A stretch of 64,000 bases of DNA, taken from assembly GCA_009787085.1 (NCBI GenBank), contig WRGR01000040.1, forward strand, positions 1-64,000, in the 5' to 3' direction. Shown here one piece after another: positions 11,861 through 22,161 of this stretch (positions are counted from its first letter, which is position 1; the number at the start of each line of letters is the position of its first letter). Position numbers and translations under genes: made by a program. The DNA is from Actinomycetes bacterium (lineage in GTDB: Bacteria; Actinomycetota; Coriobacteriia; Coriobacteriales; UBA8131). A model generated the notes under the pieces. It made no database searches and was not told the origin of the DNA. It saw nothing but the letters and a program-made list of their open reading frames with translations.

Positions 11861-12192
11861 GTTTCCTCCTTTTGCCAGGCTCCGCGCCAACGGCCGCTCC
11901 GTCACCGGAAATCCTGAACTGGTCTGAATTAAAGGCACCAAACATTATAGGCCAAATCCGGTAGGACATAACAAGTACTTAGCGGAATATTCACAAATTA
12001 ACCACAGATGGCAGATATGAGGCTGCCGATTCGCCCAAAATATCCAGTTTTGTGGTTGATTTATGTAATTCATTGTTACCCAACACCCTCTTTTAAGGCG
12101 CGTCCCAGTCTTTTTGAAGGCGGATAGGTCCATGGAACAACCTGGATTGAGATTCCGCCACACTGCCGACCGCACGGCTTCAAGCGCTGGAA

Positions 12193-12225
12193 GGCACTCC
12201 ATGTGCGCCCCGAACATGGAGTGCC
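12193..12225. terminator. Strong hairpin between metQ and oppA
   Basis: Perfect 12-bp stem GGCACTCCATGT/ACATGGAGTGCC. Confidence 0.5.
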
Positions 12226-12372
12226 CCTTATGGAGATGCCGATCAATCATGCCACGCCATCTTGCAAATTGGCATAGCCGCATTAATCAGCATCTCCCTT
12301 GCAATCAGCATCTTTCTTGCAAAATCGGCTGATTGGCCAAGCTGTCGTCACCCGGGCTGGCAGCCCGGCAGA

Positions 12373-13317
12373 TCAGAATACCGGCACCACTGCGCCGCTG
12401 TACTTGCTCTCGATGAACTGGCGTGTCTTGTCGGAGGCCAGGGCCTTGACCAGAGCTTGGATGCCCGGGTCGTTCTCATGGCCTTTGGGTACCGCAACGA
12501 TATTGGCATAGGTCTGGGCGGCATCGGACTGCGCGTCCTCGGTAGCCAAGGCATCTTTGATGTCCAAGCTGGCGGCTATGGCATTGTTGCCGTTGATTAC
12601 ACCGAGGTCGACCTCTTCCAGTTGCCGAGGCACGGCCGCAGCTTCCACTTCCACGAATTTGAGGTTTTTAGGGTTGGTGGCGATGTCTTTGGGGGTGATG
12701 TCCCAACCTGCGTTCTCAGGCAGGGTGATCAGTCCCTGTGCCGCCAGAAGCTGCAGCGCCCGCGCCTCGTTGGTAGGGTCATTGGGAACGGCTACTACGC
12801 CCCCATCCGGTAAGGAGGCCAAGGCTGTTGTCTTGCCAGGGTAGATGCCCAAAGGCTCGAAGTGGATGGACCCGGCGCTAACCAAGTCGGTCTTCTGCTC
12901 TTTATTGAACTCGTCTAAGTAGGGCTGATGCTGGAAGTAGTTGGCCTGCGTATCACCGGCCGCCGTGTCCAAGTTGGGTTTGACGTAGTCGGTGTATTGG
13001 ATGATCTGCAAGTCATAGCCAGCAGCAGCAAGATCCGGAATGATGTTTTCCAGTATCTCGGCATGCGGTGCTACCGAGGCGCCGACCTTCAGGGGAGTGA
13101 GTTGGGCGGGCGGTGTTGCCTCATTGCCAGTATTACCAGAAGTCGCATTGTCGCCCGTGCCCGCTGAGGCCGCATCATTGTTTGCGCCTGTACTGCTGCT
13201 GGGTGCCTGACAAGCGCCCAGCGTCATGGCCAGCAAGGCGACAGCCAACGCCGCTACCACAAAGGCCGCGAACCTGCTTTTCTGCCGAGATTTCCGAGAT
13301 ATTGCATTGCCTTTCAT
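12373..13317 (-). CDS. metQ: Methionine-type ABC transporter substrate-binding lipoprotein
   Basis: Lipobox LGACQ; KVGASVAPHAEILENI...YTDYVKPNLD; GNNAIAASLDIKDAL (NlpA/MetQ family). Confidence 0.92.
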   Translation of the reverse strand: MKGNAISRKSRQKSRFAAFVVAALAVALLAMTLGACQAPSSSTGANNDAASAGTGDNATSGNTGNEATPPAQLTPLKVGASVAPHAEILENIIPDLAAAGYDLQIIQYTDYVKPNLDTAAGDTQANYFQHQPYLDEFNKEQKTDLVSAGSIHFEPLGIYPGKTTALASLPDGGVVAVPNDPTNEARALQLLAAQGLITLPENAGWDITPKDIATNPKNLKFVEVEAAAVPRQLEEVDLGVINGNNAIAASLDIKDALATEDAQSDAAQTYANIVAVPKGHENDPGIQALVKALASDKTRQFIESKYSGAVVPVF

Positions 13318-13371
13318 TTGTTACCTCCTTTTTTCTGTTAACTGCCTAGCTGGCAGTCACTGCCATTGGAA

Positions 13372-14070
13372 TTATATACGCTTATCGATCTTCCGTGCCA
13401 CTAGATCAGCAACACTTTGGATGACTTGTACCATGATGACCAAGATAATGATACAGACGATCATTACGTCGCCTTGATAGCGATTGTAGCCATAGCGAAT
13501 CGCCACATCGCCCAAGCCGCCGTTTCCCAGCGCCCCAGCAATCGCCGAATAGCCGATTAGGGTAATTGCCGATATTGCCGCACCCCGGACCAGGGACGGC
13601 AGGCTCTCACGCAAATAAACCTTCCAAATCACCTGCATAGTCGAAGCACCAAAAGCCAACGCCGCCTCGACCCGACCGGGTGGCAACTCCTCAAAAGAAG
13701 TCTCCACCATCCTGGCAACAAAGGGTGTAGCCCCAATGATCAGTGGAAAAATAGCACCTTGGATACTCAAGGTACTGCCAACCACCGCCCGGGTCACCGG
13801 AATCAGAACAATCATCAGGATAATGTAGGGTATAGAGCGCCCCATGTTAACAATCCAGCCGATTACCACTGGCACCACCGGTATGGGATGCAACGAGCCA
13901 GGCCTGGTAATCTTGAGGATAACCGCTAGGGGGATGCCGAGAACATAGGCTCCAAGGGTCGAAAAAACCACCATCAACAGCGTGTCAATCGTACCTTTCA
14001 GCAAAAGTGGCCAGTGGGCGACAAATACTCTGTCGGCGGCATTTATCAAGTCAGTGAAAAATTCCATCAT
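13372..14070 (-). CDS. metI: Methionine-type ABC transporter permease
   Basis: MetI-like NMGRSIPYIILMI, ALAFGASTMQVIWKVYLRESLPSLV, GAGALGNGGLGDVAIRYGY-type signature. Confidence 0.92.
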   Translation of the reverse strand: MMEFFTDLINAADRVFVAHWPLLLKGTIDTLLMVVFSTLGAYVLGIPLAVILKITRPGSLHPIPVVPVVIGWIVNMGRSIPYIILMIVLIPVTRAVVGSTLSIQGAIFPLIIGATPFVARMVETSFEELPPGRVEAALAFGASTMQVIWKVYLRESLPSLVRGAAISAITLIGYSAIAGALGNGGLGDVAIRYGYNRYQGDVMIVCIIILVIMVQVIQSVADLVARKIDKRI

Positions 14071-15002
14071 GGCCCACCTAAGCTGTGCTCCGGCGGCGAG
14101 TCTGGCGGTGCAGACCCTGACGATGACATCAACGTGGATGTGGCCGTTGATTGGCCGGATAGGGATGACGGCCATGGCAACGATGCCTCCGAGGCCGCAC
14201 CCCCGCTTCTGGAAACGCCTTCCTTGGACAGCATCTTTGATCCTAAAGTACTCAACAGCTGTTTGGTGATCTGTTCTTTGGGTGCGGCAAAAACCGATGC
14301 AGTCGGCCCCCGCTCGACAATCTGAGCAGCATGGATCACCGCCACTTTGTTGCAGATCGCCTCGATCACCCGCATCTCGTGGGTGATCAGCAAAATAGTA
14401 ACGCTCAGCTCCCGGTTGATATCGGAGAGCAACTCGAGTATCGAGTTGGTGGTCAAGGAATCCAAGGCACTGGTGGCCTCATCGCAAAGCAGATACTGCG
14501 GCCGGTTGACCAGTGCCCGAGCGATGGCCACACGTTGCTGCTGACCACCAGACAGCTGAGATGGATAGCTCTTCTCCTTGTCGGCCAAGCCCACCAGCTC
14601 CAACAGCTCGCGACCGCGTCTGAGCGCATCTGCCCGGGAGCCACGGTGGATCTCTAAAGGAAACATGACATTCTCCAACACATTGCGCTGGGCAAACAAA
14701 GAGAAGTCTTGAAAGATCATGCCAATCTTGGTACGCAGATTACGGAGTTTGTACCCCTTGAAATTGGTAACGTTGTCGTTGTCGATAATCACTGCTCCAG
14801 AGGTCGGCCGCTCCAACAGGTTAACGCAGCGGATTAGCGTCGACTTGCCAGCGCCGGAAACGCCGATAATACCATAGATATCGCCATCTTGGATTGTTAG
14901 GTCGATATCCCTCAAAGCCTCATGCGACCCATGTTTGCTGCGGAAGGTCTTGCTGAGGCCACGCAACTCTATCACTTGTAAGACACTCCTCCCCGCAACC
15001 AA
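14067..15002 (-). CDS. metN: Methionine-type ABC transporter ATP-binding protein
   Basis: [40 protein letters not shown]; overlaps metI. Confidence 0.92.
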   Translation of the reverse strand: MVAGRSVLQVIELRGLSKTFRSKHGSHEALRDIDLTIQDGDIYGIIGVSGAGKSTLIRCVNLLERPTSGAVIIDNDNVTNFKGYKLRNLRTKIGMIFQDFSLFAQRNVLENVMFPLEIHRGSRADALRRGRELLELVGLADKEKSYPSQLSGGQQQRVAIARALVNRPQYLLCDEATSALDSLTTNSILELLSDINRELSVTILLITHEMRVIEAICNKVAVIHAAQIVERGPTASVFAAPKEQITKQLLSTLGSKMLSKEGVSRSGGAASEASLPWPSSLSGQSTATSTLMSSSGSAPPDSPPEHSLGGP

Positions 15003-15216
15003 ACGCTATAGCTAAAAGCCGCTGCATCTGCTGCTGCGCCCCAGCAGCACGGCCAACACCCGAACTCAAGAGCGCTGGAAGCGTGAGTCCGGGACAAGGC
15101 ACCACCGTGGTATAACGACAAAGGAGTATTCACAGCTCGTTATGCTATCGCAAAGAAATCAGATGGTCAAGCTCTATATTTCAAAAACATATATTTTTAG
15201 TCCTATATTCTTAGTT

Positions 15217-17877
15217 TCAATCAGTGGTCGTACTTGTGCCACCGCTGCTGCCCGCAGGCCTACTTGCCCCGGAGCCACCGGTCGTTGCCGTGCCAGTGGT
15301 GGCCGACGCACCAGTAGCAGTGGGGCTAGCCGCACCAGCAGATGCAGTCGTGTTGGTGGCAGTGGCCGAAGCAGCATCGTTCGTCGTATTGTCAGGCGGC
15401 GGCGGTGCTGGTGCCGGTTTTGTTCCCACCTCGATGATCTGATCCACCGGATCATAGCTGGAATTGAAGGTCGTGTCGCGCAGCAGCTTGCCTTGGCTGT
15501 CATAGACTTTGCGGGTCACAGAGATCTTCTTGCCGTTTTGCCCCTGTTGTTTGACGACCTCCTTGCCAACCTCCAAGCTAGGGTTATTCTCCGTCTTCGT
15601 TTGGAACTTGGCACCAGCTTGCCAAGCGCCGGTCTCGCTCTTCACGTCATAGCCGGGGTCCGTGCCCCAGAGGGTGGCGGTCACGGCATTGTCGGTATAA
15701 GACATCATCACTAAAATCCAGTTGTCGGTGTCGTTTTGCCATTTGAAGTCAAGCCACGGATAGTAGACGGTAGCATCACGGCCAGCCGGATACTGCCACT
15801 GGTAAAGGGCGTGGTTGGCGCGGGAGACTATCGGGTAGCCGGCATCGAAGACAGCGTTATAGATCGTGGTGGAAACCTGACAGATGCCGCCGCCGACCGC
15901 ATCAACATAGGTGCCGCCGGAAACCACCTTGGAAACCCGGAAGCCCCGGGCAATTGTCGGGTCTCCCACCGTATCGTTAAACGACCAGGTATCACCCGGT
16001 GCCACCAAAGAATTACTGGCCAGTCCGGCCGCTACCCGCACATTGTTGCCCCGCTCGGCAGTCGACCAACCGTATACTGTGGAGAATGACGATATCCGCT
16101 GCGTGATGTGCATGGCCTCGATATCCTCAGTGCTACGCTCCGGCTCAAGAACGGTAATGCCAAGCGCCACTGTGCGCGATGCCCTAGAAACAGCAGTTTT
16201 CATACCCGTCTCGCTAGGATTGTCAGCGTTCGCAACACTAGGGTCTGCGTCCCCGGAACTGTCGGCTGTCGGGGTCGTCGGATCGGCAGCGGCAGCACTG
16301 CCGAACAAGACGTTATGAAGGTCGCTGCTCACTTTCTTATAATCGATACCGGTGCCCTGTTTGCTAGGGAGAACCGTGATGCCATCGCCTTTGAGGGCAA
16401 AACGGGCGTTCACGGGTGCCACACCCGGGTCGCGATCGCCAAGGATGGAGCTTATCCCCTTCGCCAACTTAGTTGGCGACACATAGGCAGCAAGCCTCGG
16501 CTGCGCGTCAGCGTCCTCGATACGGGTTGCAATCCATGAACCCAAGGTAGCACTGGTCAGGCTCCAATCATTGCCATTTTCGTACACCAAGTTCACTGGC
16601 TGGGCAATGGCCTGCTGGCAGCTGTCGGCCAGCCGCTGCGCCTGATCGTCATTGATCACCACTGGCAGCTCAGTCATGGGAACAACCAAGGCGCGGGGTT
16701 CGCCTAGGAAGGCCTGCTCCAACTGTTGTTGGAACAATTCTTGGTCAACACCGATCCCAGGGGCTGAGGAAACCACTTGGAAGTTACCTTTAGAGAACTT
16801 GATATCGGCGTTTTTCAGTGGCTTGCCCAGCGCCCCATTCAGTATTTGATCCAAGCCGGCCAGCTGGCTGCTATCGAAGTTCAAAGTAGCCGGCAGTTGG
16901 ATGCCACCCGTCCAAGCCATTAGGCGACCGCTGAGAAAATCACCGCCCCGCCCCACCGCATAGGCCTGTTCAGCTAAGGCAGCACCATCAACGCTGATGG
17001 CCAGCGTTGAGGCTTGGACTCGCCAAGAGCTGGCCTTTTTCGGGTCGTCGCCAGAATCGTCGGCAGCGGCCATGCCGCTGTCCAGCTCAAAGGGCGTGGT
17101 CGGTGCACTGCCCATCTGGCTGGCAGCCAAATTTTCAGCAGTGCTATAAAGATCGACCGGAGCGGCACTGACACGCTCACCAAGCTGCTGGTTGAGCAAG
17201 GCTGCTGCATCTTCTCGGCTCATACCGCCAACACTAATGCCACCGACACTGACTCCTGAATGGATATGACCCCAGCCGTAGACACAGTCTATGCCCAGCA
17301 GGCCGACAGGCAAGACCAACAGACAAATCAAGGCGATGACCGCCTTGCGGGGTGCCGGTAGGCTGCGGCGGGGCTTATTCCCTGATGAACCACGGCGCGG
17401 CGTAGGCCCAAGTTGCCGTGGGGACTCCGGATGCTGAACTGAGTCACATCGACTCTGGCCGACGCTGCGACTGGAGGTTGCGGCACGTCGGCCAGACGGC
17501 ACGCCACTAGTGGCCGGCGGGCACGGATCGGCGGCGCGGCGCTGCCTTGCGGCACTGCGCTGGTCGGGCTGAGCACGTTGGCCTTGCTCTTTGGACTGAG
17601 GACGGCCCGGGCGGCCTGATGCTGCGTCGCCCCGTTTCCGCGCCGGAGCCGGGACGGACTCGGCATGCCGCTCAGATGCTGAGCGCAGCCCGAGGCCACC
17701 GCCGGTCAAATGGCCACTCCTGCCGCCATCACCTGAACGGGTACCTTTAAGGCGCACCTCCGAACCCTTGGAGCCTCGACCCAAGCTCTGCTTGTCAGGC
17801 CACCCGGAGCCACTCGGAGCACGCATGCTGTTGGAGCTGTTGCCCGTAATGCTGTTTCCCCTAAGTCTGCTATTCAT
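15217..17877 (-). CDS. VanW-family protein with peptidoglycan-binding-like domains and a long basic cytoplasmic tail
   Basis: VanW signature GDTWSFNDTVGDPTIARGFRVSKVVSGGTYVDAVGGGICQVSTTIYNAVFDAG; single TM. Confidence 0.9.
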   Translation of the reverse strand: MNSRLRGNSITGNSSNSMRAPSGSGWPDKQSLGRGSKGSEVRLKGTRSGDGGRSGHLTGGGLGLRSASERHAESVPAPARKRGDAASGRPGRPQSKEQGQRAQPDQRSAARQRRAADPCPPATSGVPSGRRAATSSRSVGQSRCDSVQHPESPRQLGPTPRRGSSGNKPRRSLPAPRKAVIALICLLVLPVGLLGIDCVYGWGHIHSGVSVGGISVGGMSREDAAALLNQQLGERVSAAPVDLYSTAENLAASQMGSAPTTPFELDSGMAAADDSGDDPKKASSWRVQASTLAISVDGAALAEQAYAVGRGGDFLSGRLMAWTGGIQLPATLNFDSSQLAGLDQILNGALGKPLKNADIKFSKGNFQVVSSAPGIGVDQELFQQQLEQAFLGEPRALVVPMTELPVVINDDQAQRLADSCQQAIAQPVNLVYENGNDWSLTSATLGSWIATRIEDADAQPRLAAYVSPTKLAKGISSILGDRDPGVAPVNARFALKGDGITVLPSKQGTGIDYKKVSSDLHNVLFGSAAAADPTTPTADSSGDADPSVANADNPSETGMKTAVSRASRTVALGITVLEPERSTEDIEAMHITQRISSFSTVYGWSTAERGNNVRVAAGLASNSLVAPGDTWSFNDTVGDPTIARGFRVSKVVSGGTYVDAVGGGICQVSTTIYNAVFDAGYPIVSRANHALYQWQYPAGRDATVYYPWLDFKWQNDTDNWILVMMSYTDNAVTATLWGTDPGYDVKSETGAWQAGAKFQTKTENNPSLEVGKEVVKQQGQNGKKISVTRKVYDSQGKLLRDTTFNSSYDPVDQIIEVGTKPAPAPPPPDNTTNDAASATATNTTASAGAASPTATGASATTGTATTGGSGASRPAGSSGGTSTTTD

Positions 17878-18014
17878 ACCCGCCGTAGCCTGAACGGCGT
17901 GTCTACCAAAAAAATGGATCCGAAAAACGTCAACCTACCTGTTTGCATCAGCCACCAGTTGGAACATCCTTGTGCTTACCCTTCTGACTGACCCCGAACT
18001 CATCTGCGCAATGT

Positions 18015-18749
18015 CTATGCGTCGGACGGTTCAGGGTATTCCTCTGCCGAAAGATTCCGACGAGTACATTTTACAACGTAGACAGCAGCAGTGATCCAGG
18101 AAAACAAAATTCCTACATAAATTAGCCAGAATCCGAGCGGCTGCGGGTCGGTGCCCAAACCAGGCAAGGCCGGCGTGTCCAACAATTGGGCACCGGGCAA
18201 GACCGGCCAAAACAAGACCAGCGAACAGAACCCCGACATCACCAGCACGGTGGTCAGTTTGCCCAAGAAAACGACTTGGAAGTCACGACCGAACTTAAGC
18301 TTTTGGTAGACGGTCAGCACAAGCAACAAGGCGTCACGCAAAACCAGCAGCAGCAGCATCCAAAGCGGTATATGGCGGACGATGAAAACGGCAATCACAG
18401 CAATAAGTATGAAGATCCGGTCAACAAGGGGGTCGAGCTGCTGGCCTAGGCGGGAGACAGTATGCGTGGCGCGGGCGACCTGGCCGTCCAGCATGTCGCT
18501 CAAAGCGGCGATGACGATCACCAAAAAGGCCATCGGGTAGTTCCCATAGCCCACGAACAGCACCCAGAACACCGGCAGCAACAGCAGACGGATCAGCGAT
18601 ATCAGGTTCGCCCAAGTAAAGATGTCGGCACCTAGAGACTTCCGCTGCCCACGCTCAGGATCTATTTTTCTGTGTGTCCCAGCGATCAACCTCGCCTGCC
18701 CTTTTCGCTGCTCTTGCCACCTTGAAAATGCACATCTTGATGTTAGCAC
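18015..18749 (-). CDS. pgsA: CDP-alcohol phosphatidyltransferase (CDP-DAG--glycerol-3-P 3-phosphatidyltransferase)
   Basis: CDP-alcohol motif with SDMLDGQVARATHTVSRLGQQLDPLVDR. Confidence 0.88.
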   Translation of the reverse strand: MLTSRCAFSRWQEQRKGQARLIAGTHRKIDPERGQRKSLGADIFTWANLISLIRLLLLPVFWVLFVGYGNYPMAFLVIVIAALSDMLDGQVARATHTVSRLGQQLDPLVDRIFILIAVIAVFIVRHIPLWMLLLLVLRDALLLVLTVYQKLKFGRDFQVVFLGKLTTVLVMSGFCSLVLFWPVLPGAQLLDTPALPGLGTDPQPLGFWLIYVGILFSWITAAVYVVKCTRRNLSAEEYPEPSDA

Positions 18750-18913
18750 TCCCAGAGCCTAGCCATTATTACCAATTGTCACCGGTTAGCGAGACTATAA
18801 AAACAGATCATCAGGTGAGTACGTTCGTGCCAGCACAAAAATCAGCAAGTCCCGCTTCGAATTTCCGCTTGTTTTGCTTACGATATCCAACCGCCTCGAA
18901 AAGTAAGTGCTTT

Positions 18914-18931
18914 CTATCTGTATACAGATAG
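18914..18931. promoter_or_regulatory. 18-bp perfect palindrome, candidate operator
   Basis: CTATCTGTATACAGATAG followed by RBS-like AGAGGTGA and a short GTG-initiated frame. Confidence 0.55.
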
Positions 18932-19093
18932 AGGTGATAGTGTGAGAACCAATCTTCCGATAGCATTTAGCATCGCGCAGGTGCAAGAACTGGGTTGGGC
19001 AAAGGGGATCCATATACCACCTGTCGAACAATGGTGGAGCAGAACGTGTCGGGCGCGGAATACTCGTCGCACCAACCGTTGTCGGTTCAAAAA

Positions 19094-19291
19094 CTAGAAC
19101 AACTCACATCCTTGTTCCTTGAATTCCTCAACCTTGACAAGCAAAAACTCCGTATCCACCTCAAGGCACTCGGCCAGACAATCAAGGCAATAGAAACGCT
19201 GGGAATTTTTGCCCAACAATCTCTTGGTCAGGCCGATTTCGTTTTTGCTCAGACCGTCTTTTTCGCAAACATAGCAGCTCTTCTTGTCCAT
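19094..19291 (-). CDS. Small Cys-rich (zinc-ribbon-like) protein
   Basis: MDKKSCYVCEKDGLSKNEIGLTKRLLGKNSQRFYCLDCLAECLEV...: CxxC pairs and compact fold-like composition; beginning ATG. Confidence 0.6.
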   Translation of the reverse strand: MDKKSCYVCEKDGLSKNEIGLTKRLLGKNSQRFYCLDCLAECLEVDTEFLLVKVEEFKEQGCELF

Positions 19292-19296
19292 TCCTC

Positions 19297-19530
19297 TTAT
19301 CCCGTTTCTTCAGAGTCTGGCCTTATGCTGAAAGATGGGAGGTCTTTGCCACGATATTCGACATCGAGAAGCCCCAACTGATATCTAATTGTGCCTCGCA
19401 TCTTCTTAGCACGATTAAGGCAATAGCGCTTGAACTCAAGGGCGGATATATCGGCTGCGCTACGAACGTGTGGAAATAGCAGCTTCAGGTACGCTGTCGC
19501 AATTATCATCAAAATGCTATTCAAATTTTT
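19297..19530 (-). pseudogene. C-terminal remnant resembling a BREX BrxL/Lon-like ATPase
   Basis: ILMIIATAYLKLLFPHVRSAADISALEFKRYCLNRAKKMRGTIRYQLGLLDVEYRGKDLP; no upstream ATPase domain in frame. Confidence 0.35.
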
Positions 19531-19559
19531 GGAAACCCTTCGGGGTACACTATCTCCCC

Positions 19560-21038
19560 TCAGCAAGCGTCTTTGAACCTCCGTTTGTCCTGCTTGCATA
19601 GCTCCCTTATCACGCGCTTGCCGGTGGCGGCGTTGGCGAACAGGGCACCGGTAGAGCTGACCCAGACCCCCACCATGTAAAAGCCGGCCAACCCCGGAAG
19701 GGTGTTCGGTGCCTGGGTCAGCATCGCGTTCATATTGAAGGGTTTGTTCGGCATGTTCGCAAAGCCGTGGGTTCCGCCCATAAAGCGCTCCCAAGTGCGC
19801 AGGGTAACCACATCGCTAACTTCAACATCATCGGCAATGCCGCCGAAATAGCGCCCTAAGACGACTATGACCTGCTCCGTAACCTGCCGCTTCTTGTCTT
19901 CGTACTCTGCCTCTGAAGCACAGTTCCAGTAGGAGAAGGGCGTGACCATCTCGACTTTGATCACTCCCTTGCCCGGCGCTGCCATGCTGGGGTCGAAGCC
20001 GTAGATCTGCATCTCCAGCGAGCCATGCGCTCTGCCGGTCAGAGTCACTGGCTCATCCAACAGCATCACCAGTGCACTGGGCTGGTCTGAGAGGTCGCGG
20101 TTGACCCCCAAGTAGACCATCGTGCCCCAATTCGTCTCGCCTGTGGGCGGCTTTGCCCACTGCTCGATCTCAGCCGTGGTGTAGCGCCCGCCCAGCAGCT
20201 CATAGATCGTCTTGCGGCCATCGGCATCGGAGACAACGATGTCCGCATAACGCCGCTCGCCGCCCGCCAGTTCCACCCCGATTGCCCGGCCACGCTCAGT
20301 AAGGATGCCAACGACTTTCTGGCCGAGGTGCAGCACACCGCCGAGGGCTTGGTAGCGTTCGGCAATCGAGCCGGCGAAGGCCGCGCTGCCGCCCAACGGC
20401 CAAAGGATGTCGCCCTCGGCGGCACTGGCCTGTTTGGCGAAATGGAGGGCAGTCGGGGCATCCGGTAGCGAATAGACCGCCAAGGCCAGTGCCCGCCGCA
20501 AAAGCGGGCTTTTGTAACGCTTGGCGTACTCCCCCAAGGGCATGGTCATGTATTTGCGGTTTTTGGCGACAGTACCCAGCAGCCCGGCCATGCCGAGCTT
20601 GCTGCCATCCAGTAACGCGCCCATCATATCCTTGCCAGCAAAAGAGCGAATCCGCTTGATGTATTCCTCGATCTCATCCCGGTCTTCAGGGGCTACGGCC
20701 AACATCTCTTCGCGCAGCAGCTCAAGGTCGTTTAAGTGGTAGAACATCTCGCCGCTGGAGCTCACAAAGGCAACACTCTCCCTCTGAGCCACCAGCTCAC
20801 GGGGCAGCGCCCCTAGCTCCTGCCAAAGCTGGTTGATGCTGGAGCCGTCCTTGCAACCCATCAAATGGTGGATACAGGCATCAAAAGTGTAGCCCTGCCG
20901 CTGCCAGGCGGCGCATTGCCCTCCCGGCGAGCTGTGCATCTCGTAGATCTCGGTGTCGTAGCCGTTGACCTGCCCATAAATGCCAGCAGCCAAGCCACCC
21001 ATGCCAGCACCGATGATTAGGATCGATTTTCTTCCCAC
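19560..21038 (-). CDS. Phytoene desaturase-like NAD(P)/FAD-dependent oxidoreductase
   Basis: VGRKSILIIGAGMGGLAAGIYGQVNGYDTEIYEMHSSPGGQCAAW; GTG start at 21038. Confidence 0.85.
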   Translation of the reverse strand: MGRKSILIIGAGMGGLAAGIYGQVNGYDTEIYEMHSSPGGQCAAWQRQGYTFDACIHHLMGCKDGSSINQLWQELGALPRELVAQRESVAFVSSSGEMFYHLNDLELLREEMLAVAPEDRDEIEEYIKRIRSFAGKDMMGALLDGSKLGMAGLLGTVAKNRKYMTMPLGEYAKRYKSPLLRRALALAVYSLPDAPTALHFAKQASAAEGDILWPLGGSAAFAGSIAERYQALGGVLHLGQKVVGILTERGRAIGVELAGGERRYADIVVSDADGRKTIYELLGGRYTTAEIEQWAKPPTGETNWGTMVYLGVNRDLSDQPSALVMLLDEPVTLTGRAHGSLEMQIYGFDPSMAAPGKGVIKVEMVTPFSYWNCASEAEYEDKKRQVTEQVIVVLGRYFGGIADDVEVSDVVTLRTWERFMGGTHGFANMPNKPFNMNAMLTQAPNTLPGLAGFYMVGVWVSSTGALFANAATGKRVIRELCKQDKRRFKDAC

Positions 21039-21153
21039 GATAACTCCCCTTCCATTTCTATGATATCTGCAATCGCAGTATAACAGGTTCGGGGATGCGG
21101 ATAACAGCACTGGAAAAACGCCGGTTTGATATCCAGCCCCAGTCATTGCCGAC

Positions 21154-21366
21154 TTGACCCGCAATCTTTACGCTGCTTATTATGGGAAACACTGGTTATC
21201 CTGTTTGCTGGCATACGCCTGCGACGAGGGCATGGAGCAGGGTGCGATTGCCATTGCCAGGAACGCACTGGCGCTAGGAGCGACACCGGAGTTTGTGGCC
21301 AAGATCACCGGATTGGACATCTCAACTGTCGAGCGGCTCCGGGCAGAGCTGGACGGACGGTGCTAG
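21154..21366 (+). pseudogene. C-terminal remnant of an Rpn/PD-(D/E)XK transposase-like protein
   Basis: MEQGAIAIARNALALGATPEFVAKITGLDISTVERLRAEL resembles the C-terminal helical tail of Rpn-family proteins; no nuclease core. Confidence 0.5.
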
Positions 21367-21495
21367 GCGTCGGGGCAATCACGTTTCTCCTGTCTTTGCC
21401 CAAAGAAGCACCAAAGTCATGGCCACCGTCCCGCCCAAGGCGATCCTCGGGGGGGGCGGCTCCGATAGGCATCATCAGGCCGATGTCACCAACGC

Positions 21496-22104
21496 TCAAC
21501 GCTCAACCGAATCATCCCCCTCAGCTCGGGGCTTTCTTCTCCAGCCGGCCCGGCCGCAGGCTAGGCGCAGGGCTTGGGCACAGCTGATGGCTGCCGCTAG
21601 CTTCACGGCATCCGGGACGACGAAGGGCAGGACAGAGACGGTGAGCGCCGCAGGTAGCGCCATGTTGGCAGAATGCGCCAGCCAGAAAGCGCCGCAGACG
21701 TAATACACCGCCATCGCCAGCAGGCCAACTGCCACGTCCCAAGCCAAAGACTTGGGAAAAAAACCCGAGCTGCCGCTGAAAGCCTGCCGCAAAATCACCA
21801 CTAGGACGGCGGCGGCCAAAAACCCGAAGAGGAAGCCGCCGGTCGGGCCGATGAGCCAGGCCAGGCCGCCCCGAAAGCCGGCACCAATCGGCAGCCCCAC
21901 CGCTCCCAACACTAAGTATCCGAGCACGCAGAGCAACATCTCGGCCGGGGTGAAGACCAGTAAGATGACGAACAGGACTAGGGTTTGCAAGGTCACCGGC
22001 ACGGGGCCGATCGGCACTTGGATCTGCGCAGCCGCCGCCATTAAGGCGATGCCCAGCCCAGCCATTGCCAACGATTGTATTCTCTTGGATCGCCCGGCCA
22101 CCAT
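21496..22104 (-). CDS. bioY: Biotin transporter S-component
   Basis: QIQVPIGPVPVTLQTLVLFVILLVFTPAEMLLCVLGYLVLGAVGLPIGAGFRGGLAWLIGPTGGFLFGF. Confidence 0.93.
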   Translation of the reverse strand: MVAGRSKRIQSLAMAGLGIALMAAAAQIQVPIGPVPVTLQTLVLFVILLVFTPAEMLLCVLGYLVLGAVGLPIGAGFRGGLAWLIGPTGGFLFGFLAAAVLVVILRQAFSGSSGFFPKSLAWDVAVGLLAMAVYYVCGAFWLAHSANMALPAALTVSVLPFVVPDAVKLAAAISCAQALRLACGRAGWRRKPRAEGDDSVER

Positions 22105-22161
22105 CTGATGACCCCTTTCGAAAAATCGACTTCCTGCACCATAATTAGTCAGTGCTTTTTG

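Noticed and set aside
15003-15216. SAM riboswitch upstream of metNIQ
   Set aside because: Region is long and GC-rich but I could not match S-box or SAM-IV conserved core; an Rfam scan would be needed.
18995-19381. 128-aa + ORF
   Set aside because: Overlaps a more plausible minus-strand Cys-rich small protein and BrxL-like remnant; sequence lacks domain features.
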